The notes: generated from the sequence alone by a model not told the origin. 64,000 bases of DNA from Paenibacillus castaneae (GCF_002884445.1 NZ_KZ614144.1:6209920-6273919); one strand, 5' to 3'. Positions 50,027 to 59,030 are shown, counted from the stretch's first letter. Made by a program: numbers and translations.

Positions 50027-52903
50027 TTATTTATCCCTCCCTATTGCCAGGATAATCGTCATCGTAATGCCAACGACGGTTAGGTAGACACCTAGATCGA
50101 ACAGCATAGCGGTTGCCCATTCCATATGTCCGAGCAGCGGCAGCTCTACATAGCCGAAGGCATGACTCAGAAACGGTAGGTCAAACAAGAATGAGCCAGT
50201 ACCCGTTAATAAAGCGATCAGAATGCCTACAGCGCTCAACTTGCGGAAATCGATTGAAATAACTTCCCGTACTCGCTTGCTTCCGAACGCCATAGCGAGC
50301 AGCACGAATGCTGCCGCTGCCATCAATGCTCCGATAAAACCGCCTCCCGGCGCATTATGCCCAGAGAAAAACAGATACAAAGAAAAGGCCAGGATGATAA
50401 CAATGACTGCTTTGGCTATAGTCTTCAATATCACATCATTGCTGCGAATGCCATTGAAAGTCAATTTATTTTCGCTTTCCCAATAACCAGTCCCGACTCT
50501 GTCCACATCATCGGTGAGATTCACCTTGATTAAGGCGTATATGCCATAGGATGCAATACTAAGCACGACAATCTCCAGCATCGTATCAAAGCCGCGGAAA
50601 TCAACGAGAATGACATTGACAATATTTTTGCCTCCTGCGAGATTATAGCTCTCCTTGATGAAAAAATCGGATATGGATTCGAATGATCGGCTGCTGCTTG
50701 CGCTCAGGGCAAGCAGGGTCATAACCACGCCTACTCCAAGCGCGATAATAAAGTTCGACAGCTTAAAGCGTAAGCTTTCAAGCTCTTTCTTCAGCTTAGG
50801 CAAATGATAGAAGCAGAGTAGAAACAACGTAACCGATACCGTCTCAACGATCATCTGGGTCAGTGCTAAATCTGGCGCGCGGAAAATAACAAAAAATAAC
50901 GTAACCATATAACCAGCTGTACCGGTTAAAATAATGGCCATCATCCTCGTCCGTGCGAACGGAACAGCAATGACCGATACGATCAGCGCGAATATAATAA
51001 CCGCTTCATACAAGGACATCGGAGCATATTGTGTGAAGTCTAAGCGGACGCTGTTCGAAATTCCCATTGTAATCGCAATAGAAATAATCAGAAACAGAAA
51101 TATATAGATCATATAGTGGCGAATCGAGCCTGTCATATAACGATCCGTTAGACCTTTAGCGCCTTTATCCAGAAGCCTGAGTCCGCCATCATAGGTTTTA
51201 TTCAATGTTATCTCACTAAAGAGTGGCAGATGCAGCACCTTCACGCGTTGATGCTGCCGATACAGCACCGTGCCCACCGCAATGACGCCAATGGTCATAA
51301 AGATTTCTGCTGTCCAGCCATGCCAGATTTGAATGGATGTATCGAATTGCTGACCTGAGAGCAGCATGGTCGGATGAATGGCAGCCATGGTCGGTTCGAT
51401 CAGCGTGTACGACAAGATATTAGGGAATATTCCGAACACGACGGCGAGTGCACCTAGTACAACAGGGGGAAGCAGCAGTCCAAGTGGTGCTTCATGCGGC
51501 TTTTTCTCCAGCTTATCGAACTGCTTCTTCCCGGCAAAGGTTCTAAACAGCAGCAGCATGCTGTAAATGAACGTAAAAACACTTGCAACCCAAGCAATTA
51601 CAGGGAAAAGCACGCTCAGAAACTGCATATTCCACATATCCAAATTCATGATATTGATCACGGCTGTAAAGAACATTTCCTTACTCAGAAATCCATTGAA
51701 CGGCGGCAGACCCGCCATGGAGAATGTACCAATTAAGGCGACCGAGAAGGTGATCGGCATAACGGACATTAAGCCACCCAGCTTACGAATATCCCTTGTT
51801 CCGGTCTCATGATCAACTATGCCTACGATCATGAACAAGGCTCCCTTGAACACAGCATGATTGATTAGATGAAAAATACCGGCCATCGTAGCTTTCACAT
51901 AAAACAGTGATTCACTTGTTCCGGTAAATATAGCTGCCGCTGAGCCTAAGCCTAGCAAACTCATAATAAGACCTAGCTGGCTAATGGTTGAGAAGGCAAG
52001 CATCGCTTTCAAGTCCGTCTGCTTGAGCGCTCGATAGGATCCATATATCAAGGTCACAATTCCCGTTGCGGAAACGATCCAGAACCAGCTCGCTTCTCCC
52101 GCAAATATAGGACTCATCCGCGCTACCAAATATAGGCCTGCCTTCACCATAGTTGCAGAATGCAAATACGCGCTTACTGGCGTTGGAGCTTCCATCGCAT
52201 CCGGCAGCCAAATATGGAACGGAAACTGGGCTGACTTCGTGAAGGCCCCAAGCAGAATAAGCAGCATCGCCGGAATAAATAAGCTGTGCTCCGTTATCAT
52301 AGCGGCATTCGCGATGATTTCTCTTATGCTGAATGTTCCTGTCATCATATACAGCAGCAAAAAACCGCTCAACATCGCCAAACCGCCAAATACCGTTATA
52401 AGCATCGACTTCAAAGCGCCATATAGCGACTTTTCTCTTTGGTTCCAGAATGCAATCAGAAGAAAGGAAGAAATGCTCGTCAGCTCCCAGAAGCCATAAA
52501 GCGTTATCAAATTTTCAGAAAGCACAACGCCGAGCATGGCACCCATGAACAATAATAAATAAATATAAAACTGGCCAAGCGCTTCTTTTCTCTTATTCAA
52601 ATAAAAGATGGAATAAATGATGACCAAAGAGCCTATCCCTGAGATCAGGAGTGCAAATAGAAGACTAAGCCCATCCAAATAAACGGTAAAATGAACGCCA
52701 ATTGAAGGAATCCACGGTACCGCAGTTGTCACTGATTCTCCATTCTGAACCTTTGGCACACGACTCAGAAAATAACCAAAAATGAAAATCGGTGCCGGGA
52801 GCATAAACCAGCCCGTATGAATACGGTTTGTCACTTTATAGAGAAATGGACTGCCAAACGCAAAAATAAAAGGCAAAATAATAACAAGATGCAGCAAAGA
52901 CAA
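50027..52903 (-). CDS. mrpA: Na+/H+ antiporter subunit A fused to B (MrpAB)
   Basis: 958 residues. Residues 1-500 are the ND5-like antiporter part, with LYGFWELTSISSFLLIAFWNQ, TKSAQFPFHIWLPDAMEAPTPVSAYLHSATMVKAGLYL and a later LINHAVFKGALFM. Residues about 600-790 carry the MrpA C-terminal segment with DLALTQMIVETVSVTLFLLCF. Residues about 820-958 have SGHNAPGGGFIGALMAAAAFVLLAMAFG, the MrpB/MnhB domain. Thus subunit B is not a separate gene here, unlike in Bacillus (seven genes); the fused six-gene form is best known from proteobacterial Pha systems. Confidence 0.95.
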   Translation of the reverse strand: MSLLHLVIILPFIFAFGSPFLYKVTNRIHTGWFMLPAPIFIFGYFLSRVPKVQNGESVTTAVPWIPSIGVHFTVYLDGLSLLFALLISGIGSLVIIYSIFYLNKRKEALGQFYIYLLLFMGAMLGVVLSENLITLYGFWELTSISSFLLIAFWNQREKSLYGALKSMLITVFGGLAMLSGFLLLYMMTGTFSIREIIANAAMITEHSLFIPAMLLILLGAFTKSAQFPFHIWLPDAMEAPTPVSAYLHSATMVKAGLYLVARMSPIFAGEASWFWIVSATGIVTLIYGSYRALKQTDLKAMLAFSTISQLGLIMSLLGLGSAAAIFTGTSESLFYVKATMAGIFHLINHAVFKGALFMIVGIVDHETGTRDIRKLGGLMSVMPITFSVALIGTFSMAGLPPFNGFLSKEMFFTAVINIMNLDMWNMQFLSVLFPVIAWVASVFTFIYSMLLLFRTFAGKKQFDKLEKKPHEAPLGLLLPPVVLGALAVVFGIFPNILSYTLIEPTMAAIHPTMLLSGQQFDTSIQIWHGWTAEIFMTIGVIAVGTVLYRQHQRVKVLHLPLFSEITLNKTYDGGLRLLDKGAKGLTDRYMTGSIRHYMIYIFLFLIISIAITMGISNSVRLDFTQYAPMSLYEAVIIFALIVSVIAVPFARTRMMAIILTGTAGYMVTLFFVIFRAPDLALTQMIVETVSVTLFLLCFYHLPKLKKELESLRFKLSNFIIALGVGVVMTLLALSASSSRSFESISDFFIKESYNLAGGKNIVNVILVDFRGFDTMLEIVVLSIASYGIYALIKVNLTDDVDRVGTGYWESENKLTFNGIRSNDVILKTIAKAVIVIILAFSLYLFFSGHNAPGGGFIGALMAAAAFVLLAMAFGSKRVREVISIDFRKLSAVGILIALLTGTGSFLFDLPFLSHAFGYVELPLLGHMEWATAMLFDLGVYLTVVGITMTIILAIGRDK

Positions 52904-52999
52904 TTTTCATCCTCCTTCACAGGGTGTTGTACCTATACATCATTTCCAATAATCGCAATAAGTAAGTACAAATCGACCAAAATAGGCAAAAAACGCAAA

Positions 53000-53027
53000 A
53001 AGAGCCCGCTGTTGGCAGGCTCCTCCG
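53000..53027 (-). terminator. Hairpin upstream of Mrp operon
   Basis: GAGCC pairs with GGCTC within GAGCCCGCTGTTGGCAGGCTC, followed by TTTTT on the minus strand. It would stop transcription coming from the minus-strand gene at 53358. Confidence 0.55.
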
Positions 53028-53176
53028 ATAAATCATGTATTATATTGTTTATTCGCTGTTTTTAAGTATATATTCCAAGCTTCTTAATGTCAAAAGAAAT
53101 TGACTCCATAAATGCTTTAGGAATGAACACGATTCAATTAGGGGATTACTCTTTAATAAAAAAGGAGTCGATTCTC

Positions 53177-53404
53177 ATGCTCAGTCGAAAAATAACCGTT
53201 TCAATTTTAGTATTTGCACTCATTCTAACAGCAGGGTACTTAGAGAGTATTCATCTAACGAAACAACACTCCAATCCCTCACAGTTGAAGCAAAGCAGCT
53301 ACTCAACGAATACAAATGTCCGTTCCTACCCATTCGCTCCGAGGGAATATATAAGAATCACTTACCGGGCGAAGATTGAACCAATTCCTTATAAGCTTCA
53401 ATGA
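53177..53404 (+). CDS. Possible small exported protein (75 residues)
   Basis: ATG 53177 has AAAAGGAG 9 bases upstream. The product begins MLSRKITVSILVFALILTAG, a positively charged n-region followed by a hydrophobic core, then a Ser/Asn/Gln-rich hydrophilic tail. This resembles a signal peptide or anchor with a short secreted part. Its last 47 bases overlap the convergent gene ending at 53358. No family is recognised. It could be chance, although the ribosome site is good. Confidence 0.4.
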   Translation: MLSRKITVSILVFALILTAGYLESIHLTKQHSNPSQLKQSSYSTNTNVRSYPFAPREYIRITYRAKIEPIPYKLQ

Positions 53405-53672
53405 ATGGCTGAGGATCAGCAGCTACCGTATACGAATAAACCCCTTGCAGGGTATGCAAATATAATAATCCTCCCGCTCCGCCTATTGATCGATATGATA
53501 AATCAAAAACCTCCGAAATCGGAAACTCTCGATACTTGGTGACAATTCTCTCTTGATACAGATGCATCAGCCGATCCTCCACGATTGCCTTTTGCTCGAC
53601 GCTGGACACGACTCTTTTCACCTTATAATAGGGCTGTGCGGCTATCCAACTGATAGTACCCCTCCTTTTCAT
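53358..53672 (-). CDS. Conserved hypothetical protein (104 residues)
   Basis: No signal peptide or membrane helix. The central segment FPISEVFDLSYRSIGGAGGLLYLHTLQGVYSYTVAADPQPFIEAYKEL looks like a small beta-rich PH-like domain (bacterial PH folds have such a Gly-rich turn and C-terminal helix). AAAAGGAGGGG precedes the ATG. Probably a cytosolic or membrane-associated regulator; the function is not known. Tail-to-tail overlap with the small plus-strand gene. Confidence 0.65.
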   Translation of the reverse strand: MKRRGTISWIAAQPYYKVKRVVSSVEQKAIVEDRLMHLYQERIVTKYREFPISEVFDLSYRSIGGAGGLLYLHTLQGVYSYTVAADPQPFIEAYKELVQSSPGK

Positions 53673-53785
53673 CTTCTAACGTTTACTATATCAAATAGGA
53701 TTACCCCTTGACACTTTTTTACTTATCAGCCAATATGAATATAAAATAAATTTATTCACAAAATCAAAATGATGGTGGTAAGACA

Positions 53786-54406
53786 ATGCCGAAAAAATTT
53801 AATGAGCAAGAAAAAGATTGGATACGTCAAAAGCTGGTGGAGCACGGCAAGCAAAAATTTGAAATAATCGGTCTTAAAAAGACGAGTGTAGAGGATTTAA
53901 CAAGCGCTGTTGGAATCGCTCAAGGCTCATTCTATTTGTTTTTCAGCTCTAAAGAAGAGTTGTTTTATTATATTTTGTTGGATGAAGAAAAAAGGATTCG
54001 TCAATATCTTCTTGAGACCTTTCTTAACGAAGAGCCTGTTACAAAAGAAAAAATCAAGCATTTTATGCAGACTGCGTTCAGGCTTCTAAGCGAAAGTCCC
54101 TTGATTAGACAAATTTATTTAGAAGGGCAATTTGAACAGCTCCTGCGCAAGCTCCCTCCAGAGCTGCTAGAGCTTAATTTTTCCGAAGATCAAGATGCGT
54201 TAATGCCTATTATTATGAATTGGCAAGCTGCAGGCTTATTGCATAGCGTTCGTCCGGAGCTCATTGTCAGTCTGCTTAGGTCGCTTGTTCTCCTCTCCCT
54301 GCATAAGAAAGAAATAGGTGTGCAGCTGTATGAGCCTACAATAGATTTGCTAATTGAGATGATTGCCGAAGGTATGTTTTCTTATGGCATCAAAGGGAGC
54401 GACTGA
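53786..54406 (+). CDS. TetR/AcrR family regulator of ABC exporter operon
   Basis: 206 residues; HTH with KQKFEIIGLKKTSVEDLTSAVGIAQGSFYLFFSSKEELFY and a helical ligand-binding half with leucine-rich segments. The upstream region has TTGACA (53706-53711) and an AT-rich palindrome-like stretch TGAATATAAAATAAATTTATTC just before the start, which could be an operator. The gene is followed after one base by the ATPase gene, so it is the first cistron of an ABC-2 operon and probably represses it. Confidence 0.88.
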   Translation: MPKKFNEQEKDWIRQKLVEHGKQKFEIIGLKKTSVEDLTSAVGIAQGSFYLFFSSKEELFYYILLDEEKRIRQYLLETFLNEEPVTKEKIKHFMQTAFRLLSESPLIRQIYLEGQFEQLLRKLPPELLELNFSEDQDALMPIIMNWQAAGLLHSVRPELIVSLLRSLVLLSLHKKEIGVQLYEPTIDLLIEMIAEGMFSYGIKGSD

Positions 54407-54407
54407 C

Positions 54408-55265
54408 ATGGTCATTCAAGTCGAACAGCTGCGTTATGCTTATCCTGGCACGACAAAGCCTACTCTGCATGGGATGAGCTTTGAGATTGGCCGAGGGGAA
54501 ATCTTTGGATTTCTCGGCCCGTCTGGAGCAGGTAAAAGCACGACACAAAAAATACTGATCGGTGCGCTTAAAGGCTATGAGGGGAGCGTGACTGTATTAG
54601 GAAAAGAAATAAAATCTATTCGTTCTGATTATTATGAGCAAATTGGAGTCGCCTTTGAATTTCCTAACTTTTACAGTAAGCTTACCGTGCTTGAAAATTT
54701 ACGTTTATTCCGCTCCCTTTACCAAGGAGAAACGGAGGAGCCCAGTATACTATTAAAGCAGGTCGGTCTAGAGGATGCAGCATACTTGAAAGTTTCGGAG
54801 TTGTCCAAGGGGATGAAGATGAGGCTTAATTTTTGCCGCTCCTTGCTTCACCGTCCCTCTATACTCTTTCTTGATGAGCCAACCTCAGGACTTGATCCCG
54901 TCAATGCTGCTATCATGAAAGAGCTTATTCTGGAACGTAAAGCAGCTGGAACGACTATTATCATTACGACGCATAATATGCAGGCTGCAGAAGAGCTTTG
55001 CGACCGAGTGGCCTTTATTGTAGATGGACAAATCAAATTAATAGATTCTCCAAGGGAATTAAAGCTTCGTCAGGGAGAAAAGAAGGTTCGAGTAGAATAT
55101 AAAATCGGCTCGGAGCTGCTAATGGAGGAGTTTTCTCTTCATCAATTGGCAGATAATAATCGCTTCCTTCATATTATGCGCCATTATGAGGTTCAAACGC
55201 TGCATTCCTTAGAAGCTACGCTTGATGCCATTTTTATTGAAGTGACAGGGAGATCACTGCTATGA
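54408..55265 (+). CDS. ABC transporter ATP-binding protein (ABC-2 type exporter)
   Basis: 285 residues from ATG 54408, which lies one base after the TetR stop with GGGAGCG upstream. Walker A is FLGPSGAGKSTTQKI, the signature is LSKGMKMRLNFCRSLLHRPSILFLDEPTSGLDPV (Walker B and D-loop), and the H-loop is in IIITTHNMQAAEELCDR. It is of the drug/bacteriocin exporter class (CcmA/FtsE-like subfamily with DrrA-type tail). It pairs with two permease proteins downstream. Confidence 0.94.
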   Translation: MVIQVEQLRYAYPGTTKPTLHGMSFEIGRGEIFGFLGPSGAGKSTTQKILIGALKGYEGSVTVLGKEIKSIRSDYYEQIGVAFEFPNFYSKLTVLENLRLFRSLYQGETEEPSILLKQVGLEDAAYLKVSELSKGMKMRLNFCRSLLHRPSILFLDEPTSGLDPVNAAIMKELILERKAAGTTIIITTHNMQAAEELCDRVAFIVDGQIKLIDSPRELKLRQGEKKVRVEYKIGSELLMEEFSLHQLADNNRFLHIMRHYEVQTLHSLEATLDAIFIEVTGRSLL

Positions 55266-55951
55266 GGCTGATTAAAATGATTAGACATGATATTCAATTC
55301 CAATGGCGACATCGCTTTTATTTCGCTTATATGGTGGTGTGTTCCGTTTATTTGCTGCTTCTTCATGGCATTCCATCCGGATACAAAGAAAAAACAGCAA
55401 TGCTCCTTACCTTCTCTGACCCAAGCGCCCTTGGTTTAATATTTGCCGGTGGGATTCTACTGTTGGAGAAAGACCAAGGCATACATGATTGCCTGTTTGT
55501 CACTCCGCTGCGGCTAACCGAATATTTAGTTGCGAAAGCCTGCTCATTATCACTGCTTTCGCTAATTGCTGCCTGGGTCATACACGGCTTCTCACTTGGA
55601 ATGCCAAGTTCCCCTTTCTTATTTTCACTAGGCGTCCTCCTATCCTCCAGCTTCTTCACTCTACTATCCATTGGCGTGGTCGTCCGGACACAATCTATAA
55701 ATGGTTTTATATTGTTAATTCAGTTATATGCTTTGCCATTTACTATTCCTCTGCTGAGTTTGCTGGATTGGGGCCCACGTATGCTGTATAGCCTATTTCC
55801 AACCTACGGCTCACTCCTTCTGCTCAGCTCAATCTACCGGCCTATTGCGCTCCATGAGATCATTTATGCAATTGGAATATTAATTGTAGGAAACATAGCT
55901 ATATTCATCTGGGCTCGGCACTCCTTCCAGCAGCGTATATTGCTCGGTTAA
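55262..55951 (+). CDS. ABC-2 type transporter permease, first
   Basis: 229 residues with six membrane helices, including FYFAYMVVCSVYLLLLHGIP and LGLIFAGGILLLEKDQGIHDCLFVTPLRLTEYLVAKA. The latter resembles fluoroquinolone-exporter-type permeases with the LEK-GI-CLFVTPLR motif. The ATG overlaps the ATPase stop (ATGA). Substrate unknown. Confidence 0.85.
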   Translation: MRLIKMIRHDIQFQWRHRFYFAYMVVCSVYLLLLHGIPSGYKEKTAMLLTFSDPSALGLIFAGGILLLEKDQGIHDCLFVTPLRLTEYLVAKACSLSLLSLIAAWVIHGFSLGMPSSPFLFSLGVLLSSSFFTLLSIGVVVRTQSINGFILLIQLYALPFTIPLLSLLDWGPRMLYSLFPTYGSLLLLSSIYRPIALHEIIYAIGILIVGNIAIFIWARHSFQQRILLG

Positions 55952-55964
55952 CGAAAGGAGCATT

Positions 55965-56696
55965 ATGATGAGTAGAAAATATCAGTCGCTAATTTTCAAT
56001 GATGTAAGGCAAATTGCGAAGGATCCAATGCTCTTAGCTAGCCTTCTCGGTCCACTTGCGATCATTGCTTTTGCACGTTTTGGATTCCCTTTCCTGTCCA
56101 TATGGCTGGAACAACAGTTTTCCTTTTATCTGTACACCTATTCTGATTTCACAGTCGCTTTCTTACTTCTTATTATTCCATTGCTGCCAGGTGCTATGTC
56201 CGGTTTGCTCATGCTCGATGAACGTGACGAGAATCTGATCAGCTATTATGCCGCAACACCGCTTACCCGCCACGGGTACATCTTTTATCGTCTAGCCCTG
56301 CCGTGTTTTTTGTCAGCTATGCTTGCTTCAGCCTTCCTCCTTCTATCAGGTATAGCAGCCATGCAGTTTGAGAATCTATATACAATCATTCTTCTTACCT
56401 TGGAAGCTCCTTGCTTGGCATTATTCCTGGTTGCTTTCGCCGCTAATAAAGTGGAGGGCTTAGCCTTATCCAAAATAAGCGGTCTGCTCTTTGCAGGTCC
56501 TATTGCCGCAGCTTTCATCCCTGACCCCTTGCAGTATCTTGCCCTATGGGTTCCGACGTATTGGCCGGCCAAAACGTATTTGCTAGGTACATTAAATGAA
56601 CCCTATTTTGCTCTTGCCAGTTTTGCATTAGGACTTCTCTTTCATCTCTTTCTATTGCAAAGGTTAAGCTCTATGTATTTAAAACGTACCGATTAA
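55965..56696 (+). CDS. ABC-2 type transporter permease, second
   Basis: 243 residues with six helices; the segment FLLLIIPLLPGAMSGLLMLDERDENLISYYAATPLTRHGYIFYRL is the counterpart of the first permease motif. AAGGAG lies 4 bases before the first of two adjacent ATGs. With the ATPase and the other permease it forms a heteromeric exporter, probably for a drug or toxic compound, controlled by the TetR. Confidence 0.85.
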   Translation: MMSRKYQSLIFNDVRQIAKDPMLLASLLGPLAIIAFARFGFPFLSIWLEQQFSFYLYTYSDFTVAFLLLIIPLLPGAMSGLLMLDERDENLISYYAATPLTRHGYIFYRLALPCFLSAMLASAFLLLSGIAAMQFENLYTIILLTLEAPCLALFLVAFAANKVEGLALSKISGLLFAGPIAAAFIPDPLQYLALWVPTYWPAKTYLLGTLNEPYFALASFALGLLFHLFLLQRLSSMYLKRTD

Positions 56697-56705
56697 AGCA
56701 AACAA

Positions 56706-56754
56706 AAGGGACTGTTCGCAAGGCAGCAATAAGCTGCTTTGCGAACAGTCCCTT
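56706..56754. terminator. Strong bidirectional terminator
   Basis: AAGGGACTGTTCGCAA-N-GCAGC pairs with GCTGC-N-TTGCGAACAGTCCCTT: a 21-bp stem with one internal mismatch and a 5-base loop, between the convergent ABC exporter operon and rpsR. Confidence 0.9.
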
Positions 56755-56776
56755 CTTCATATGCTTCTACTGCGAC

Positions 56777-57064
56777 CTATTCAGTCGTGTAAGGAAGCAA
56801 TGCGATTTGACGTGAACGTTTAACTGCGATTGTAAGCAAGCGTTGGTATTTCGCGCTTGTTCCAGTCACACGACGTGGCAAGATTTTGCCGCGCTCGCTG
56901 ATAAACTTTTTCAACAAATCAACATCTTTATAGTCAACTTTAGTGATTTTGTTTACAGTGAAGAAACACACTTTACGACGTTTGTTGCGTCCGCCTTTAC
57001 GTCCGCTGAACTTACGTTCTGGACGCTCGTCGCCGCCGTTATCTCTTTGTGGTTTAAAAGCCAT
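56777..57064 (-). CDS. rpsR: 30S ribosomal protein S18
   Basis: 95 residues from ATG 57064, where AAGGAGG is 8 bases upstream (an earlier in-frame ATG has none). The basic core is KFSGRKGGRNKRRKVCFF followed by KVDYKDVDLLKKFISERGKILPRRVTGTSAKYQRLLTIAVKRSRQIALLPY, the uS18 signature. It binds 16S rRNA together with S6. Last gene of the rpsF-ssb-rpsR operon. Confidence 0.98.
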   Translation of the reverse strand: MAFKPQRDNGGDERPERKFSGRKGGRNKRRKVCFFTVNKITKVDYKDVDLLKKFISERGKILPRRVTGTSAKYQRLLTIAVKRSRQIALLPYTTE

Positions 57065-57167
57065 GATAGTATCCTCCTTATCGTTGAAAATTATCAATTA
57101 CACCGCTGCTTTAGTGATAAAGGCTGTGCAATTGTCCATTTGAATGTTAAGCAATATTGCTTAAGTA

Positions 57168-57707
57168 TCAAAACGGCAAATCATCCTCTGATATATCAAT
57201 CGGGCGACCGTCATCCTTGAACGGATCACGGTTGTCGTTACGTGAGTTATTACCAGATGGTCGGTTTCCGCTGCTTTGGGAAGCGTTGCCGCCGAAAGAT
57301 CCTCCGCTGCTTGTACCGCCGCCGGAACCGCTAGCACCACCGCCATAGCTGCTTCCGCCTTCTTCACGCGCTGATCCGCCATCTTTATTAGATTCCAAGA
57401 ACCGTACATTATCAGCGATAACTTCCGTTACGTAGACACGTTTGCCTTCGTTGTTCTCGTAATTCCGCACTTGGATGCGACCTTCAACCGCTGTTAGACG
57501 GCCTTTACGCAAGTAGTTAGCGCAAGTTTCTGCCAGTTGACGCCACGTTACAACCGGAATGAAATCCGCTTCACGCTCGCCTTGACCGCCGCTTGTGAAA
57601 GGACGATCTACTGCTAACGTAAACTGTGTAACGGCAACGCCTGCAGGCGTATAACGAAGCTCTGGGTCTCTCGTCAATCTACCAATTAGTATAACACGAT
57701 TCAACAT
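57168..57707 (-). CDS. ssb: Single-stranded DNA-binding protein
   Basis: 179 residues. OB-fold in residues 1-105 (MLNRVILIGRLTRDPELRYTPAGVAVTQFTLAV; WRQLAETCANYLRKGRLTAVEGRIQVRNYENNEGKRVYVTEVIAD). Then a long glycine/serine/asparagine linker (about 112-165) and the acidic tip DISEDDLPF, which binds replication and repair partners. It lies between rpsF and rpsR, as in other Bacillales. Confidence 0.97.
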   Translation of the reverse strand: MLNRVILIGRLTRDPELRYTPAGVAVTQFTLAVDRPFTSGGQGEREADFIPVVTWRQLAETCANYLRKGRLTAVEGRIQVRNYENNEGKRVYVTEVIADNVRFLESNKDGGSAREEGGSSYGGGASGSGGGTSSGGSFGGNASQSSGNRPSGNNSRNDNRDPFKDDGRPIDISEDDLPF

Positions 57708-57742
57708 CGTTTCTGACCTCCCAATCGAACAATCCAGCTGGA

Positions 57743-58027
57743 TTAAGCGACATCTCTGACGATCAATGAACGGATAACTTCATCCGTAATCTTCATGATG
57801 CGGTCAAGTTCATTCACAACTTCAGTCGTTGCGTTGAAATGTACCAGCACAAAGTAACCATCACGAAGCTTATTGATCTCATACGCAAGACGACGTTTTC
57901 CGCTCACATCTTGCTTTGTGACTTCTCCGCCATTGGATATAATGCCATGGAATTTGTCAACGATAGCTTGAAGGTTTTCTTGCTCAACGTCTGGACGAAT
58001 AATGTACATTACTTCATATTTGCGCAT
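57743..58027 (-). CDS. rpsF: 30S ribosomal protein S6
   Basis: 94 residues: MRKYEVMYIIRPDVEQENLQ, the conserved GGEVTKQDVSGKRRLAYEINKLRDGYFVLVHFNAT and the C-terminal RIMKITDEVIRSLIVR. It forms a heterodimer with S18 on 16S rRNA. GAGGAGG precedes the ATG. First gene of the operon; a good sigma-A promoter lies about 70 bases upstream. Confidence 0.98.
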   Translation of the reverse strand: MRKYEVMYIIRPDVEQENLQAIVDKFHGIISNGGEVTKQDVSGKRRLAYEINKLRDGYFVLVHFNATTEVVNELDRIMKITDEVIRSLIVRDVA

Positions 58028-58127
58028 ATTGTTTCACCTCCTCTTGGACTAACGGCCCCATAAATGGAGCAAGGAACGAGCTCTGCTCGCATCTCTATAC
58101 TATAACAAATTCAAACGCCTATGACAA
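58028..58127 (-). promoter_or_regulatory. Promoter and leader of rpsF-ssb-rpsR operon
   Basis: On the minus strand TTGTCA, 17 bases, then TATAGT form a sigma-A promoter (58099-58127). The transcript leader of about 65 bases contains the pieces GAGCAGAGCTC and GGGGCCGTTAG. The CCG could be part of an S6:S18-binding leader, which autoregulates this operon in many bacteria; I could not fold it with certainty. Confidence 0.6.
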
Positions 58128-58248
58128 GTAAAGCTTTTAACTGCTTTTAGCCGTTATCTGCTACTTATGCATTACTGCCTTCCTGCAAATACTACAACGA
58201 CGAGCGGAACTCACCGTTCGCTTAAATTCAAGCTGGGGAGTGATCAGT

Positions 58249-58431
58249 ATGGGTGAAGGAACATTGTTCTCACCAGGAGACAAAGCGCCAAACGACGGAA
58301 CTTATATTGAAGACGGCGTCAACTCGTATCATATGGGTATTCAAAACCCCAAAAAGGTACAACTAAACAAAGGACAGCGTTTCCCGGATACAACAAATCA
58401 TGAACGAAAATGGAAGCGCATGGGTCATTAA
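58249..58431 (+). CDS. YjzC-like small protein
   Basis: 60 residues from ATG 58249, with GGGGAG 8 bases upstream (an in-frame GTG at 58240 is too close to it). MGEGTLFSPGDKAPNDGTYIEDG and the later NPKKVQLNKGQRFPDTTNHERKW fit the YjzC family of small conserved Bacillales proteins. Function unknown. Confidence 0.8.
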   Translation: MGEGTLFSPGDKAPNDGTYIEDGVNSYHMGIQNPKKVQLNKGQRFPDTTNHERKWKRMGH

Positions 58432-58838
58432 GCATCATAGAAACGATAATGCATATTTAAAGCCAGCTTAGGTCATGATAATTATTGACGGTGTATGAGA
58501 GGTGTGGTTCTTTTGAGCCTTAAGAGGATTTCAGTTCACATCATGTAGAAGCGGAGGCTTGTGCTAAGGACCTTGTCCGTAACACACGCACATTCAAGCA
58601 CCCATGCCTTATTTCGTCTCAGACGGATACGCATGATTGTGCTAGATGGGAATTAATGAAGCGACTGCTGATTTGCTCCGATTGACGAATGACAGCTCTG
58701 AGGTATTACATGCTTATAGTGAGACTTTATATGCTCAACCATCAACCACCGTCAAAAGAGGGCTCGCAAGAGCCCTCTTCTACATGTATAAAAACAAAAA
58801 AACGACTCAGCCCTTGAGTCGCTTGAAGTTTATTATTA
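58432..58838. other. Intergenic region upstream of tRNA-Ser terminator
   Basis: About 400 bases with no convincing gene. It holds a perfect hairpin AGAGGGCTC-GCAA-GAGCCCTCT (58759-58780) and the terminator of the tRNA. Confidence 0.5.
58793..58822 (-). terminator. Terminator of tRNA-Ser
   Basis: CGACTCA pairs with TGAGTCG around a short loop, followed on the minus strand by seven Ts; it lies 17 bases after the tRNA 3' end. Confidence 0.82.
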
Positions 58839-58929
58839 TGGCGGAGAAGGTGGGATTCGAACCCACGCACGCTTTGACACGCCTAGCTGATTTCGAGTCA
58901 GCCCCCTTGGGCCTCTTGGGTACCTCTCC
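58839..58929 (-). tRNA. tRNA-Ser (anticodon CGA)
   Basis: 91 bases on the minus strand, 3' CCA encoded. Acceptor GGAGAGG pairs with CTTCTCC plus discriminator G. The anticodon arm is GCTGA-CTCGAAA-TCAGC with anticodon CGA, a long variable arm (GGCGTGTCAAAGCGTGC region) typical of serine tRNA, and a TGGGTTCGAATCCCA T-arm. Reads UCG codons. Confidence 0.95.
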
Positions 58930-59030
58930 GCATTGATGAGACAAAAATTATTGTATCATATAATATCTATGGAATGCAATATCCCTTTTCTAGTTATTTT
59001 AACCCCTTTATCATTCTATGAGCTGAGAAC

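Noticed and set aside
58646..58936. 96-residue plus-strand frame ending in EKVGFEPTHALTRLADFESAP
   Set aside because: Its C-terminal part is the antisense of tRNA-Ser, a well-known false gene; the rest overlaps terminator hairpins.
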